A stretch of DNA of 56,816 bases from JANXVY01 sp040080145 (GTDB taxonomy: Bacteria; Pseudomonadota; Alphaproteobacteria; Rhizobiales; Hyphomicrobiaceae), in assembly GCA_040080145.1 (NCBI GenBank), contig JBEBJA010000219.1, positions 1 to 56,816 on the forward strand. The letters are read 5' to 3'. The notes beneath the pieces are model-generated. The model was not told where the DNA came from. It did no database searches and saw nothing but the letters and a program-made list of their open reading frames with translations. This document shows, in pieces, positions 9,106-18,074 of this stretch (position 1 is its first letter; each line of letters starts with the position of its first letter). A program made the translations under genes and the position numbers.

Positions 9106-9430
9106 CGATGGTCTCCATTACGACTGGCGAAGCAAACGTGGCGAAAGCGAACAATCGGCGCGAGCAGGCAAAACAGCCCGCGCACCGTGTGCCGTCATGT
9201 AAGTGTCATAGCGCGCCCGCACCATACGCCGCGATGACGCGGAGCGCTACTACCAGCACACACCTTCAGTTTCCGGTGTGTGAAAGTCAGGATGGTGTGT
9301 CGTTGGCTGCACCCCCTTACGGCGCTGACCGCACTAAGGGCAATGCGTGCAGCTGTGCGTCCGCCTTCCTGACACAGTTTGATTGAATGGTGGCTTGAGC
9401 AAACAACGAAAACTATGTGTGGATTATCGT
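9106..9430. promoter_or_regulatory. Divergent regulatory region with GGTGTGTG inverted repeat
   Basis: This region separates purF (minus) from the SH3-domain gene (plus). CACACACC at 9257-9264 and GGTGTGTG at 9275-9282 form an 8-bp inverted repeat with a 10-base loop. A third half-site, GGTGTGT, lies at 9294-9300. It could be an operator for either gene. I saw no clear promoter hexamers and no purine riboswitch. Confidence 0.35.
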
Positions 9431-10360
9431 ATGTTGCGTTTCGTTCTCCTCAGCGCGTGCTGTGTGGCCGCTACGGTCGCCATAGCCGAACCGCAGCCGC
9501 TTTCTGGGCACACCATCCGGGCAACCTTTGCAGGCGCGACCATTAAGCTCGACACGCCGCTGGCAGCAACCGTCCCCATCCACTACCACGACAACGGACA
9601 AGTCTCCGGCGAGGCGGGCAATCTGTCGTGGGTATTGGGGTCTGCGACCGACAAGGGTCGCTGGTGGGTTGAGAAAGATCGCCTCTGCCACAAGTGGACC
9701 ACGTGGTTTGAGGCCGAAAATCAGTGCCTCCGCCTCCGCCAGGAGGGTGACCGCCTGTTCTGGGTCCGCGATGACGGCAAAACCGGCACCGCCACACTCA
9801 TCGCAAAGCTGCAGCCGCCACCGGTGCAAATCCAGACTTACGCGGCGATGATGCCGCCGCCCGCGCCCGCAAAGGTCCTCGCGCCGCCGTCGATGGCAGG
9901 TATGCCGGTTAGCCCACAAGTGATTGCCGCACCAACTCCGGTCAATCCAGCGCCAGTGAAGATTGCAGCGCTATCGCCCGCGCCAAAGCCAAAGACGTTA
10001 CCGCCGAAACGAGCCGTCGCAGCGCTGGTGGCCAGTCCCGTCACCCTCGTGCAGCCCGCCCCCCCCACCAAGCCCGCGCCGGTCGTCAGCGCGGTAGCTT
10101 TTGTCCCCACCTTCATGGTCGCAGGCGTCAGCGACGGAGACGTTCTCTACGTGCGCAACGGCCCCTCGATGGACCATGCGTCCATCGGCGCCCTACTTCC
10201 GCAAGCCCAAGGTGTGAAGATACTCGGTAGCTGCCAGCAGGAATGGTGTCCGGTTGCCCACAACGGCGTCAAAGGCTGGGTCAACACCTACTATCTCGTT
10301 GCAGAAAACCCGTCGCGGTCTCCTCCTTTAGCACAAAGCCAAGCGTCAGAGCGCCGCTGA
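9431..10360 (+). CDS. Exported SH3-domain protein
   Basis: I place the start at 9431 because MLRFVLLSACCVAATVAIA is a good signal peptide; an upstream in-frame start would put 16 polar residues before it. The mature N-terminal part (about 25-125) is a small domain rich in Trp and Cys (SWVLG, GRWWVEKD, CHKWTTWFEAENQCLRL), of the kind found in alphaproteobacterial periplasmic proteins of unknown role. A Pro/Ala-rich linker follows. The C-terminal part is a bacterial SH3 domain (VLYVRNGPSMDHASIGALL, then GVKGWVNTYYL). SH3b domains often bind cell-wall peptides, so envelope association is an inference. Confidence 0.75.
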   Translation: MLRFVLLSACCVAATVAIAEPQPLSGHTIRATFAGATIKLDTPLAATVPIHYHDNGQVSGEAGNLSWVLGSATDKGRWWVEKDRLCHKWTTWFEAENQCLRLRQEGDRLFWVRDDGKTGTATLIAKLQPPPVQIQTYAAMMPPPAPAKVLAPPSMAGMPVSPQVIAAPTPVNPAPVKIAALSPAPKPKTLPPKRAVAALVASPVTLVQPAPPTKPAPVVSAVAFVPTFMVAGVSDGDVLYVRNGPSMDHASIGALLPQAQGVKILGSCQQEWCPVAHNGVKGWVNTYYLVAENPSRSPPLAQSQASERR

Positions 10361-10364
10361 CCCC

Positions 10365-10393
10365 TTGTTAAGACACCGTTAACCATCTAAATA
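10365..10393 (+). promoter_or_regulatory. Probable sigma-70 promoter of the RHH gene
   Basis: TTGTTA at 10365-10370 and TAAATA at 10388-10393 are separated by exactly 17 bases. The -10 hexamer lies inside the four-half-site operator, so a bound repressor would block RNA polymerase. The expected start of transcription is near 10400, leaving a leader of about 28 bases. Confidence 0.6.
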
Positions 10394-10422
10394 CCATCCA
10401 GATAGATGGTAGCTGGATGGTT
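10381..10422. promoter_or_regulatory. Nested double-dyad operator (four ACCATC half-sites)
   Basis: AACCATC at 10381-10387 mirrors GATGGTT at 10416-10422. TACCATC at 10392-10398 mirrors GATGGTA at 10405-10411. Both dyads share one centre (10401.5). Half-sites within each arm are 11 bases apart, about one helical turn. Ribbon-helix-helix dimers typically bind such arrays cooperatively. The site ends five bases before the start codon of the RHH gene, so autoregulation is the simplest reading. Confidence 0.7.
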
Positions 10423-10427
10423 TTCAG

Positions 10428-10847
10428 ATGAGCAACATACGCGAACTGCGCCCCAAAGGCGGCGGCGACAGCGAGAAGATCACCATCAATCTAGGCTTCG
10501 TCGACTTGGGCCAGGTTGATCTGCTTGTCACCGAAGGCTTCTACTCCAACCGCACCGACTTCATCCGGACCGCGATTCGTAACCAGCTTGAACGTCACAA
10601 CGAAAGCGTCAAGCGATCGGTCGCGCGCCTCCAGCTCGAACTCGGCATGCGCCACTACAGCCGCCAAGATTTGGAAGCGGCCGACGCCGCTGGCGAACAA
10701 CTCCACATCCAGGTTCTAGGCCTCGCCAGCATCGCCGATGACATTCCGGCCGAGTTGGCGCTGCGCACGATTTCCTCGATCCATGTCTTAGGCGCACTTC
10801 AGATTAACCCGGCTCTCAAGAAAGCTCTTGGCAACCGCATCCGCTGA
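10428..10847 (+). CDS. Ribbon-helix-helix (CopG-like) regulator
   Basis: The 139-residue protein has an N-terminal ribbon-helix-helix fold: the beta strand KITINLGFVDLGQVDLLV (about 18-35) is followed by helices around FYSNRTDFIRTAIRNQLERH. The C-terminal half (about 60-139) is a conserved extension that I do not recognise as a known ligand domain. A four-half-site palindrome overlies its promoter and ribosome binding region. The esterase gene follows 62 bases downstream, so this protein probably controls itself and that gene. A link to polyhydroxyalkanoate metabolism is suggested only by the neighbour. Confidence 0.8.
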   Translation: MSNIRELRPKGGGDSEKITINLGFVDLGQVDLLVTEGFYSNRTDFIRTAIRNQLERHNESVKRSVARLQLELGMRHYSRQDLEAADAAGEQLHIQVLGLASIADDIPAELALRTISSIHVLGALQINPALKKALGNRIR

Positions 10848-10909
10848 TCCGTACACGTTTGCGTTCCCCACCCACATCCCGCCCACATAACGCGATTGCA
10901 GGGACTGAA

Positions 10910-12091
10910 ATGACCTCGAAATTCTCCGAAAAAATTGCCGATGCAACCCGCCTGACGCGCAAAGGCCGCTTGGCCGATGCGGTGGCGCTCATCCAGCAGA
11001 CGATCGGTCGCACCAGTGCGCATGCCGGGTCGCGCCCCTCCAAGGCCCCCAGTACGCACAATCCTCTGAGCCTATTGAAAATCTGGCCGGTGCCGGCTGC
11101 TTCGCTCGTGCCGCCCGTGCCGGTCTGCGATGCCGCCGAGGCCCAGCAACACGTTGTCTCGCGCATGGGTCACTACCTCGATCTTCTCGTGGCACCCGCC
11201 CCGGCCATGGACGACAGCCTCCATCCAGTCGCCCGCAAACCAGCGATTAAACCACGCTTCGAAAAGCGCTCCTTCACCGCGCAGGCCGGCACCCGTTCCT
11301 ATAAGCAGTTCATTCCGTCGAGCTATCGCGGCCAGCCCGTCCCGCTGATCGTCATGCTGCACGGCTGCAGCCAGTCGCCGGTTGACTTCGCCGCTGGAAC
11401 CCGCATGAACGAAATCGCCGAGGAACAAGGCTTCATTGTCGCCTATCCCGGCCAATCGTCCATGGCCAATCCGGGCAAATGCTGGAACTGGTACAGTGCC
11501 AACGATCAAGTTCGTGACACCGGCGAACCCTCTCTGATCGCCGGGCTCACGCGCCAGGTCATGACCGAGTTCAACATTGATCCGCTGCGGGTCTACGTTG
11601 CCGGGCTATCGGCAGGTGGCGCGGCCGCCGCCGTCCTGGGGCAGGCCTATCCCGACATTTTCGCTGCCATCGGCGTGCATTCAGGCCTTGCATGCGGCGT
11701 TGCAAGCGACATGCAGTCTGCCATGAATGCCATGCGCCAGGGCGGAACCGGCCCCATCAAAACGTCGGGTCGCGCCTTACCAACGATCGTCTTCCACGGT
11801 GACCGCGACAGCACCGTCCATCACCTCAACGCCGCCCAGGTCATCGAGCAATCGAAATCAAACGGCGAATTTGTCCTCACGTCGAAAAAAGACGAAGCGG
11901 CAGGCGGCGTCCTCTACACCCGCACGGTGCATTCCGACCGGTCGGGTCAAAGCATTTTGGAAAACTGGACACTTCACGGTGCCGGCCACGCTTGGTCGGG
12001 CGGCAGCGCCGCAGGCTCCTACACCGACATCAAAGGCCCCGACGCCAGCCGCGAAATGGTCCGCTTCTTCCTGCAGCACACCCGCTCTTAA
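10910..12091 (+). CDS. PHB-depolymerase-family esterase
   Basis: This alpha/beta-hydrolase resembles extracellular polyhydroxybutyrate depolymerases and feruloyl esterases. I start at 10910 (MTSKFSEKIADATRLTRKGR), preceded by a GGGA run; upstream codons are poorly coding. Key elements are PLIVMLHGCSQSPVDFA (oxyanion region), the nucleophile in AGLSAGGAAA, the acid in VFHGDRDSTV and the histidine in GAGHAWSGG. No clear signal peptide is visible. The helical N-terminus (ADATRLTRKGRLADAVALIQ) is common to a cytoplasmic-looking subgroup. The product is 393 residues. The natural ester is uncertain. Confidence 0.85.
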   Translation: MTSKFSEKIADATRLTRKGRLADAVALIQQTIGRTSAHAGSRPSKAPSTHNPLSLLKIWPVPAASLVPPVPVCDAAEAQQHVVSRMGHYLDLLVAPAPAMDDSLHPVARKPAIKPRFEKRSFTAQAGTRSYKQFIPSSYRGQPVPLIVMLHGCSQSPVDFAAGTRMNEIAEEQGFIVAYPGQSSMANPGKCWNWYSANDQVRDTGEPSLIAGLTRQVMTEFNIDPLRVYVAGLSAGGAAAAVLGQAYPDIFAAIGVHSGLACGVASDMQSAMNAMRQGGTGPIKTSGRALPTIVFHGDRDSTVHHLNAAQVIEQSKSNGEFVLTSKKDEAAGGVLYTRTVHSDRSGQSILENWTLHGAGHAWSGGSAAGSYTDIKGPDASREMVRFFLQHTRS

Positions 12092-12134
12092 AGCCTGCAA
12101 ACAGCGAGAGCCTGATCGCTTGCGGGATCGTGCT

Positions 12135-13628
12135 CTAGTAGGCATTCTTGCCGGAGATAAGGGCGAACGGCGTAAGCGCGATGATGTAGAGATCCAGCGC
12201 AACCGACCAGTTGTCGATGTAATGGATATCGTGCTCGATCCGGCGCTCGAGTTTTTCGCGGGTGTCGGTTTCGCCGCGCCAGCCATTGACCTGAGCCCAG
12301 CCGGTGACGCCGGGCTTCACACGGTGGCGTGCGAAGTAGCCGTGGACCACGTCTTCGTAGAGTTCGCGGCCAGCTTTCGCCTGCGTGGCATGCGGGCGCG
12401 GCCCGACGAGGGACATTTCTCCACGCAACACATTAAACAGTTGCGGCAATTCATCGAGGCTGGTGCGGCGGATGAAGCGCCCGACCGGCGTGACCCGGCT
12501 GTCGTTCTTGGTGACGAGCTTGCAGGCCGCGGCATCAAGATCGCCGGTGTACATCGACCGGAATTTATAAACCTCGATCAACTCGTTATTGAAGCCGTAA
12601 CGCTTCTGGCGAAACAGGATCGGACCGGGGCTGTCGAGGCGGACTGCGAGGGCCACCAGTGCCATAACGGGCACGGCGATGGTGAGCAGTACGAGGCCGA
12701 TCACGCGGTCCTCGACGTTTTTGATGACCCGGTCCCAGTCGCTGAGCGGCTTGTCCATGACGGCGAGCATCGGTACTTTACCGATGTAGCTGTAGGCCGA
12801 GGAATTGAGCCGCAGCTTCGAATTCAGAGCGGAAACCCGAATGTCGATTTGCAGCGTGAACAACTGTTGCAGGATTTGCATCAGGCGGTCCTCGGCACGC
12901 GGCGGAACGGTTACGATCAGCAGGTCGATGCCTTCGTCGCGGCAAAATGCGGCGAGTTGGTCGAAAGTCCCTAGCCGGGTGATGGCGCTACGTGGCGCGC
13001 CGCAGCGCTCGCCCGAACGGTCGTCGAAAATGCCAAAGATCCGCAGGTGGCTGTTCTCCCCTATGCCGAGTGCGGCGATGAGGTCATCGGTGTCCTTGCC
13101 GCCGCCGACGATCACCGTGCGGCGCACGAGACTGCCAGACCGCGACAGGGTCTCGATTGTCTCGCGGGTGATCCAGCGCACGACGGCCATGGCGGCCATT
13201 GCAATGGCGATCCAGCACACGAGTTGCCGGGGCCCATAAGCGGGAATGTCAAACAGGTAGGCAAGACCTGCCAGCGTCAGGAAGACGCCGTAGAGCGACG
13301 TGGCGATCTTGATGCACTGCGGTGTGAACTGGCGCAAGGCATGGATGGTGTAGGACCATTGGCGGTGCAGCACGGAGCAGACGATGAGCCCGAGCACCAA
13401 GGCACCGGCAAGGCTGGCGGCGCTGAATGCCTGAGGCGCGCCAGTGATCCATGCGCTGGCGATGCCGCTGATGGCGACACAGCCGGCATCGCACAGGGCA
13501 ACCGTGAACAGAAAGATCGGGCGCGAAACGGAGTGGCGTCTGTCGAAAAAGACCGAGAGCACATGCTCAATCACCCGGCGAAAGACGGGCGGGCGCGCAA
13601 TGGCGGTTGTTGGGTTGTCTTGCGGCAT
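12135..13628 (-). CDS. Undecaprenyl-phosphate sugar phosphotransferase (exopolysaccharide initiation)
   Basis: The enzyme transfers a sugar-1-phosphate to undecaprenyl phosphate to start a polysaccharide repeat unit. I choose M14 of the longest frame (13628) because AAGGTGG stands eight bases upstream. The protein has four N-terminal membrane helices (about 30-130) and a CoA-binding-like domain (VIVGGGKDTDDLIAALG). The C-terminal bacterial sugar transferase domain begins near DSPGPILFRQKRYG and includes YKFRSMYTGD, RRTSLDELPQLFNVLRGEMS and GPRPHA. It converges with the esterase gene, 43 bases apart. It stands alone, without other polysaccharide genes nearby. Confidence 0.93.
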   Translation of the reverse strand: MPQDNPTTAIARPPVFRRVIEHVLSVFFDRRHSVSRPIFLFTVALCDAGCVAISGIASAWITGAPQAFSAASLAGALVLGLIVCSVLHRQWSYTIHALRQFTPQCIKIATSLYGVFLTLAGLAYLFDIPAYGPRQLVCWIAIAMAAMAVVRWITRETIETLSRSGSLVRRTVIVGGGKDTDDLIAALGIGENSHLRIFGIFDDRSGERCGAPRSAITRLGTFDQLAAFCRDEGIDLLIVTVPPRAEDRLMQILQQLFTLQIDIRVSALNSKLRLNSSAYSYIGKVPMLAVMDKPLSDWDRVIKNVEDRVIGLVLLTIAVPVMALVALAVRLDSPGPILFRQKRYGFNNELIEVYKFRSMYTGDLDAAACKLVTKNDSRVTPVGRFIRRTSLDELPQLFNVLRGEMSLVGPRPHATQAKAGRELYEDVVHGYFARHRVKPGVTGWAQVNGWRGETDTREKLERRIEHDIHYIDNWSVALDLYIIALTPFALISGKNAY

Positions 13629-14159
13629 GAACGACCACCTTAAGTGCGATGATACCGGCGAGTGCAAGCATCAACCCCGTTGCAATCCGCAAGCCGAGCG
13701 GCGAACGGCTTCCCGTCGGGCAGGACGGACCTAAAATGACCGACCACCTTTAGGTCCTTCATTTTACGAAAGGGTATGAGTGGCCTTAAGTAAGCGCCGA
13801 GCCCTAACCCGGTGGTTAATGGCCAGCGCTCATTTCGGGATAAACAGTTCTCTCGGGCATGCCCGATAGAGCTGTAGTGAATGCCGCGGTAATAAGTGTG
13901 CGGAATTGACGGTGATGCCACGGCCCAAAGAAGCGTGCCGCGCGCTATCCGCGACTGTAATTATGAATGTCTTTCACAAGCCGTCAGCCAGTGGCGCGCG
14001 GCGTGTTCTCGTGCGTGGATTGGTGCGGCAAGGCGCGCGAGCAAGCTGGGTTGCGCTGCAAAATGATCGACTTTAGTGTCACTCCGAATTCGTAAGTGTA
14101 ATCTCCAGCTTGACAGGGAGCGTGCCCGCAGCGGTCAGTGATCGCTGCGACGTGCGTGG
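13629..14159. promoter_or_regulatory. Divergent 530-bp region with duplicated ribosome-site sequence
   Basis: ATGAnCGACCACCTT occurs at 13627-13641 and again at 13737-13750 (there ATGACCGACCACCTT). The first copy covers the ribosome binding site of the sugar transferase gene. CCTTAAGT recurs at 13638 and 13784. A 9-bp inverted repeat, GGACCTAAA at 13727-13735 with TTTAGGTCC at 13749-13757, overlaps the second copy. This looks like a multi-site regulatory region for the polysaccharide gene. I found no gene and no clear promoter for the SulP gene in the remainder. Confidence 0.5.
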
Positions 14160-15710
14160 ATGCGCATGACCAACCCCCCGATTTCCGCCCAACCGCCGTC
14201 CCATTGGGGCGCGGATTTTCTGGCGTCCTTCGTGGTGTTCCTCGTCGCCCTTCCGTTGTGCATGGGAATTTCAATTGCCTCGGGCATGCCGCCTACGGCT
14301 GGCATCATAACCGGCATTATCGGCGGGTTGGTCGTTGGGTTCCTGGCTGGATCGCCGTTGCAGGCAAGTGGACCGGCGGCAGGGTTGTCCGTGCTGGTCC
14401 TGCAGTTCGTGCAGGCGCACGGTCCAGCGATGCTGGGTGTGGTGGTGCTGTTTGCAGGCCTCATTCAGATGGTAGCCGGCGTGTTCAAGCTGGGGCAGTG
14501 GTTCCGTGCGGTGTCGCCAGCCGTTATTCACGGCATGCTGGCCGGCATCGGCGTCCTGATCCTTGTCGCGCAAATCCACGTCATGTTTGACGCCACGCCC
14601 TTGGGAACCGGACTGCAAAACCTGCTGGGTATCCCGGCGACGGTCATGGGGGCAGTTGCCGAAAAAGGCGCGCATCTCACCGCAGGTGGCATAGGTCTGG
14701 TCACGATTGCTGCAATCTTCGGCTGGGGAACGCTGGCACCGAAGGCCTGGCGGGTTGTTCCAGCTCCGCTCGTCGGCGTGATCGTTGGGATGCTGGCGGC
14801 GGTGCTTTTCAAGGCGACGGGCATCAAATATGTCGAGGTCCCCAGCAATATCTGGTCGGTGACGATCTTGCCGGCGCCAGCCAATCTGATGCGGATCGTT
14901 GAGCCTGCGATTCTGATCGGCGCGGTTTCGATTGCGCTCATCGCCAGTGCCGAAACGCTGCTGTGCGCCACGGCGGTCGATCAGATGCACCGGGGCGAGC
15001 GGACGAAGTACGACAAGGAATTGATGGCGCAGGGCGTGGGCAATGCCCTATGCGGCGCGCTGGGCGTATTGCCGATGACCGGCGTGATCGTACGCTCGGC
15101 GGCCAACGTCGAGGCCGGCGCGAAAACGCGGTACTCGACAATCCTGCACGGCGTCTGGCTGTTGCTGTTTGCCAGCGCACTGCCGTTCACGTTGCGATAT
15201 GTCCCGGTGTCGGCATTGGCGGGCGTGCTGGTGTTCACGGGCTATAAGCTCGCTTATCCCAAGATCGTACCGGAACTGATGAAGTATGGTCGCAGCGAAG
15301 TGTTCATCTACCTCGCGACGATCGTCACCATCGTATTCGGCGATCTGTTAAAGGGCGTGCTGTTCGGGCTTGGTCTGTCGCTGTTGAAGCTCTTGTATAC
15401 GTTCTCGCATCTGGCAGTGCGCCGCGAGGACCATACCGCAGACCAGACGATTGACCTGCATCTGGAGGGTGCTGCAACTTTGATCCGCCTGCCGATGCTG
15501 GCAAGTGAGCTCGAAAAGCTCCCCGTTGGTGCACACGTGCGCGTGTTCATCGACGAGTTGTCCTACATTGATCATGCGTGCATCGAATTGCTGACCAACT
15601 GGGACGTGCAGCATCGCGGCACCGGCGGAAGTCTCGAAATCGAGTGGGAAGGCCTCGCGAACCGGTACCGCAACAAGCCCGGAAAGACGGCGAAAGCAAC
15701 GGTAGCGTAG
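14160..15710 (+). CDS. SulP-family anion transporter
   Basis: The 516-residue protein has about ten to twelve hydrophobic segments with the SulP hallmarks: DFLASFVVFLVALPLCMGIS at the start, SGPAAGLSVLV, and ESLL-like ASAETLLCATAVDQM. A C-terminal STAS-like domain (about 430-505) contains VRVFIDELSYIDHACIELL. Members carry sulfate, bicarbonate or dicarboxylates. No carbonic anhydrase gene is adjacent, so the substrate is open. The alternative start is the second Met (14166). A composite repeat follows the stop. Confidence 0.88.
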   Translation: MRMTNPPISAQPPSHWGADFLASFVVFLVALPLCMGISIASGMPPTAGIITGIIGGLVVGFLAGSPLQASGPAAGLSVLVLQFVQAHGPAMLGVVVLFAGLIQMVAGVFKLGQWFRAVSPAVIHGMLAGIGVLILVAQIHVMFDATPLGTGLQNLLGIPATVMGAVAEKGAHLTAGGIGLVTIAAIFGWGTLAPKAWRVVPAPLVGVIVGMLAAVLFKATGIKYVEVPSNIWSVTILPAPANLMRIVEPAILIGAVSIALIASAETLLCATAVDQMHRGERTKYDKELMAQGVGNALCGALGVLPMTGVIVRSAANVEAGAKTRYSTILHGVWLLLFASALPFTLRYVPVSALAGVLVFTGYKLAYPKIVPELMKYGRSEVFIYLATIVTIVFGDLLKGVLFGLGLSLLKLLYTFSHLAVRREDHTADQTIDLHLEGAATLIRLPMLASELEKLPVGAHVRVFIDELSYIDHACIELLTNWDVQHRGTGGSLEIEWEGLANRYRNKPGKTAKATVA

Positions 15711-15737
15711 GTTGGATTAGGGCGGGTGGGGTTGCCG

Positions 15738-15860
15738 CGCCGCATGGCGATCTTTCAGATCGACGCGGCGTCGATGCGAAGGATCGCGGGGCGATGACGC
15801 GCAACCAGAAGAGAATGCCCTCGCGCAGCCGAAGAACCAAAAAGTCAAAACTTCTGCGCG
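15738..15860. repeat. Composite dispersed repeat, copy A
   Basis: A hairpin pairs CGCCGC at 15738-15743 with GCGGCG at 15765-15770, and within it CGATCT with AGATCG across a TTC loop. After a 27-base spacer comes a 63-base block (15798-15860) that matches 35201-35263 without gaps at about 46 positions. It lies between the ends of two convergent genes (SulP and meaB). It may end transcription on either strand. See copy B. Confidence 0.6.
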
Positions 15861-15877
15861 ACGGTATATGACATGCC

Positions 15878-16888
15878 TCAACCCTCGATGATCTTCCTTG
15901 CAGCATCAGCTGGCGAAAGCTGGCCGGTGAGGAGAGCGTCGGCGAGCGCGTCGATGGTGGCGGCACCGCCATTGCGGATGCGGTCGCGGATCAGGTCGGC
16001 GGCGGCGCGCGCAATTAAGTAGCGGGCGCGGCGGCGGCGGCGTTCGAGGGCACCGCTGGCCGCAACGGCCTCGCCCACAGCGTCGATGGCCGCCAGCAGC
16101 GCCGGAATGCCCTCGCCGGTGGTAGCGGTGGTCTTGAGCACGGGGACGCTGGCCCGCTGGGTTTCGCGGATCGACAGCGCGCCCATGAGCTGATGCATGG
16201 TGCGGTCGGCGCCTTCCCGGTCGCCCTTGTTGACGACCAGAATATCGGCGATTTCGAGCAGCCCGGATTTCATGGCCTGAATGTCGTCGCCAAGGCCAGG
16301 GGCCGAGACCACAACACGCACGTCGGCCACTTCGGCCACATCGACTTCGCTTTGTCCGGTGCCAACGGTTTCGAGCAGGATCAGGTCGAACCCCGCCGCG
16401 TCGAGCGCGTCGATGATACGGACGGCTGCCGGTGACAGGCCGCCCAGATACCCGCTCGAAGACAGCGAGCGGACGTATACGCCGTCATCGTCAAGCGCTG
16501 CCGTCATGCGGATGCGGTCGCCGAGGATCGAGCCACCCGAGATCGGGCTCGACGGGTCAACCGCGATCACGGCGACGCGGCGGTGGCCGGCGCGGGCCGA
16601 TTGAATGACGGCGTTGACGAGCGTGGATTTGCCAGCCCCGGGCGGACCTGTGATGCCGACGACACGGGCCGCACCAAGATAGGGCTGCATTGCATGCAAC
16701 AGGGCGGGAGCGGCTGGCGACAGGCGTTCCAGATCGGTGACTGCAGCAGCGATTTCGCGGCGGTTGCCTGCGCGCAAGGCCGCGATGCGCGCCGCAAGAG
16801 CGGGCGCTGCGTCAAGCGTTGCGGGTGGGCGCGCCGTGGTCACAGGGGCAAGCAGGTCCGGCTGAGAGGGAAGCATAATCGAAAGCAC
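15878..16888 (-). CDS. meaB: MeaB-type GTPase (methylmalonyl-CoA mutase chaperone)
   Basis: MeaB is a G3E-family P-loop GTPase that loads and protects the cobalamin cofactor of methylmalonyl-CoA mutase. The 336-residue protein contains VGITGPPGAGKSTLV (P-loop at 81-89), VDPSSPISGGSILGDRIRM, ETVGTGQSE (switch region) and VVNKGDREG (base specificity). These match MeaB/ArgK proteins closely. The mutase genes are not in the window. It lies 13 bases behind the M48 peptidase gene on the same strand, probably co-transcribed. Confidence 0.92.
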   Translation of the reverse strand: MLSIMLPSQPDLLAPVTTARPPATLDAAPALAARIAALRAGNRREIAAAVTDLERLSPAAPALLHAMQPYLGAARVVGITGPPGAGKSTLVNAVIQSARAGHRRVAVIAVDPSSPISGGSILGDRIRMTAALDDDGVYVRSLSSSGYLGGLSPAAVRIIDALDAAGFDLILLETVGTGQSEVDVAEVADVRVVVSAPGLGDDIQAMKSGLLEIADILVVNKGDREGADRTMHQLMGALSIRETQRASVPVLKTTATTGEGIPALLAAIDAVGEAVAASGALERRRRRARYLIARAAADLIRDRIRNGGAATIDALADALLTGQLSPADAARKIIEG

Positions 16889-16901
16889 ATTTGCAGCGGA
16901 T

Positions 16902-17996
16902 TTAGAACCACAAACCGGGCCAGCGGTTGCGGGGCCGCATTTCGATCGGTCCGACCCCGACGAGGGAAACCAGCGGTTCGTCGGTAACGGTCAGCGCTGG
17001 CAGCAAGGGGGGCGGATCGCCATTGCGCAGACGTTCGGCACGAATTGAGCCAGCCAAATGCGCGCGCGCTGGCGAGGGGATCGGGCTGCGGCGCTGCGGA
17101 ACGGGAAAGCGGAAATCATCCAGCGGTGTGCCGAAATCAGGCTCCATGGCCAGCGCGAGGGCAGCGACCTGTTCGGTACCGCCAAGCAGGCTCGACGCCA
17201 TCCGGTCGGCGTCATATTCGCGTTGACGGGAGAGGGCGAGCTGCAACTGGCTGTTGAGAAATGGGGCAAGCAGCAGCAACGCGACAACCCACCAGTTCAG
17301 AAGATCCTCGCCGATGAGCCAGGCAAGAGTGTCGATCACAAACAGAGCCGTGCCGAGGTAGCTAAGGAATTGGGCAAGCCGGGTCATGACATCGGCGAGA
17401 GAAAAGAACGCTAGGTCGCCAGCCTTCATATGCGCGACTTCGTGCGCGGTGATCGCAACAATCTCGCGCAGGCTGTAACGCCGCAACAGGCCTTCGGTCA
17501 TCATGATTGCGGTGCGCGGCTCTTGACCGGCGCTGAACGCGCCGACGGCCATGCTGGGAATGATGGCGATGGCAGGTGTACTCTTGAGTTCCGCGCGCGC
17601 ACTGAGCGTTGCCAGCGCCGCTCGCAGCGCGGCCCCTTGGCGCGGGGCAATGGGCTGGGCGCGATAGAGGCTCAGCATGGTATCGGCGGAAACATTCGGC
17701 CCGGATTTCACCAGCACCGCCGAAACCAGCACTGCAACAAGCAGACCCCATGTGCCAAACAGCAGCACGCACACGACAGCCAGATAGCACGCGGCAGGAC
17801 CTGCAAGTTGGGCCGCGTCGCGATGCCGATCCCACCAATTCTGCGCATGCGGTACAAGCGACTGGACACGATCCAGAATGGCCGCGCCGCGCGAGATCGC
17901 TCCGCCCGAGCCCGCAGCGGCGTCTCGTGGCAGGCCGCCGGACAATCCTGTCAAAGAAGCCGGGGCGGGTGGTTCATCGTGCGACGGGGTCATCAC
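16902..17996 (-). CDS. M48-family membrane zinc metallopeptidase (HtpX-like)
   Basis: The 364-residue protein has a zinc site HEVAH at 185-189 and the downstream glutamate in REYDADR (E260). Membrane segments lie near 68-95 and 205-250, the arrangement of HtpX-like quality-control peptidases. The N-terminal 60 residues are Ala/Gly/Ser-rich and the C-terminus (about 290-364) is a proline-rich tail absent from E. coli HtpX. It is followed at once by meaB. The substrates are not known. Confidence 0.88.
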   Translation of the reverse strand: MMTPSHDEPPAPASLTGLSGGLPRDAAAGSGGAISRGAAILDRVQSLVPHAQNWWDRHRDAAQLAGPAACYLAVVCVLLFGTWGLLVAVLVSAVLVKSGPNVSADTMLSLYRAQPIAPRQGAALRAALATLSARAELKSTPAIAIIPSMAVGAFSAGQEPRTAIMMTEGLLRRYSLREIVAITAHEVAHMKAGDLAFFSLADVMTRLAQFLSYLGTALFVIDTLAWLIGEDLLNWWVVALLLLAPFLNSQLQLALSRQREYDADRMASSLLGGTEQVAALALAMEPDFGTPLDDFRFPVPQRRSPIPSPARAHLAGSIRAERLRNGDPPPLLPALTVTDEPLVSLVGVGPIEMRPRNRWPGLWF

Positions 17997-18074
17997 CCTT
18001 CCTGAAGTACGCCTTTGGCGGCTGTTTGGACACGAGTGGTCACGACAGTGATTCGGACCTGTCCATGTGTAGCA

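Noticed and set aside
9106..9382. Purine riboswitch for purF
   Set aside because: No conserved purine-aptamer core could be found by eye.
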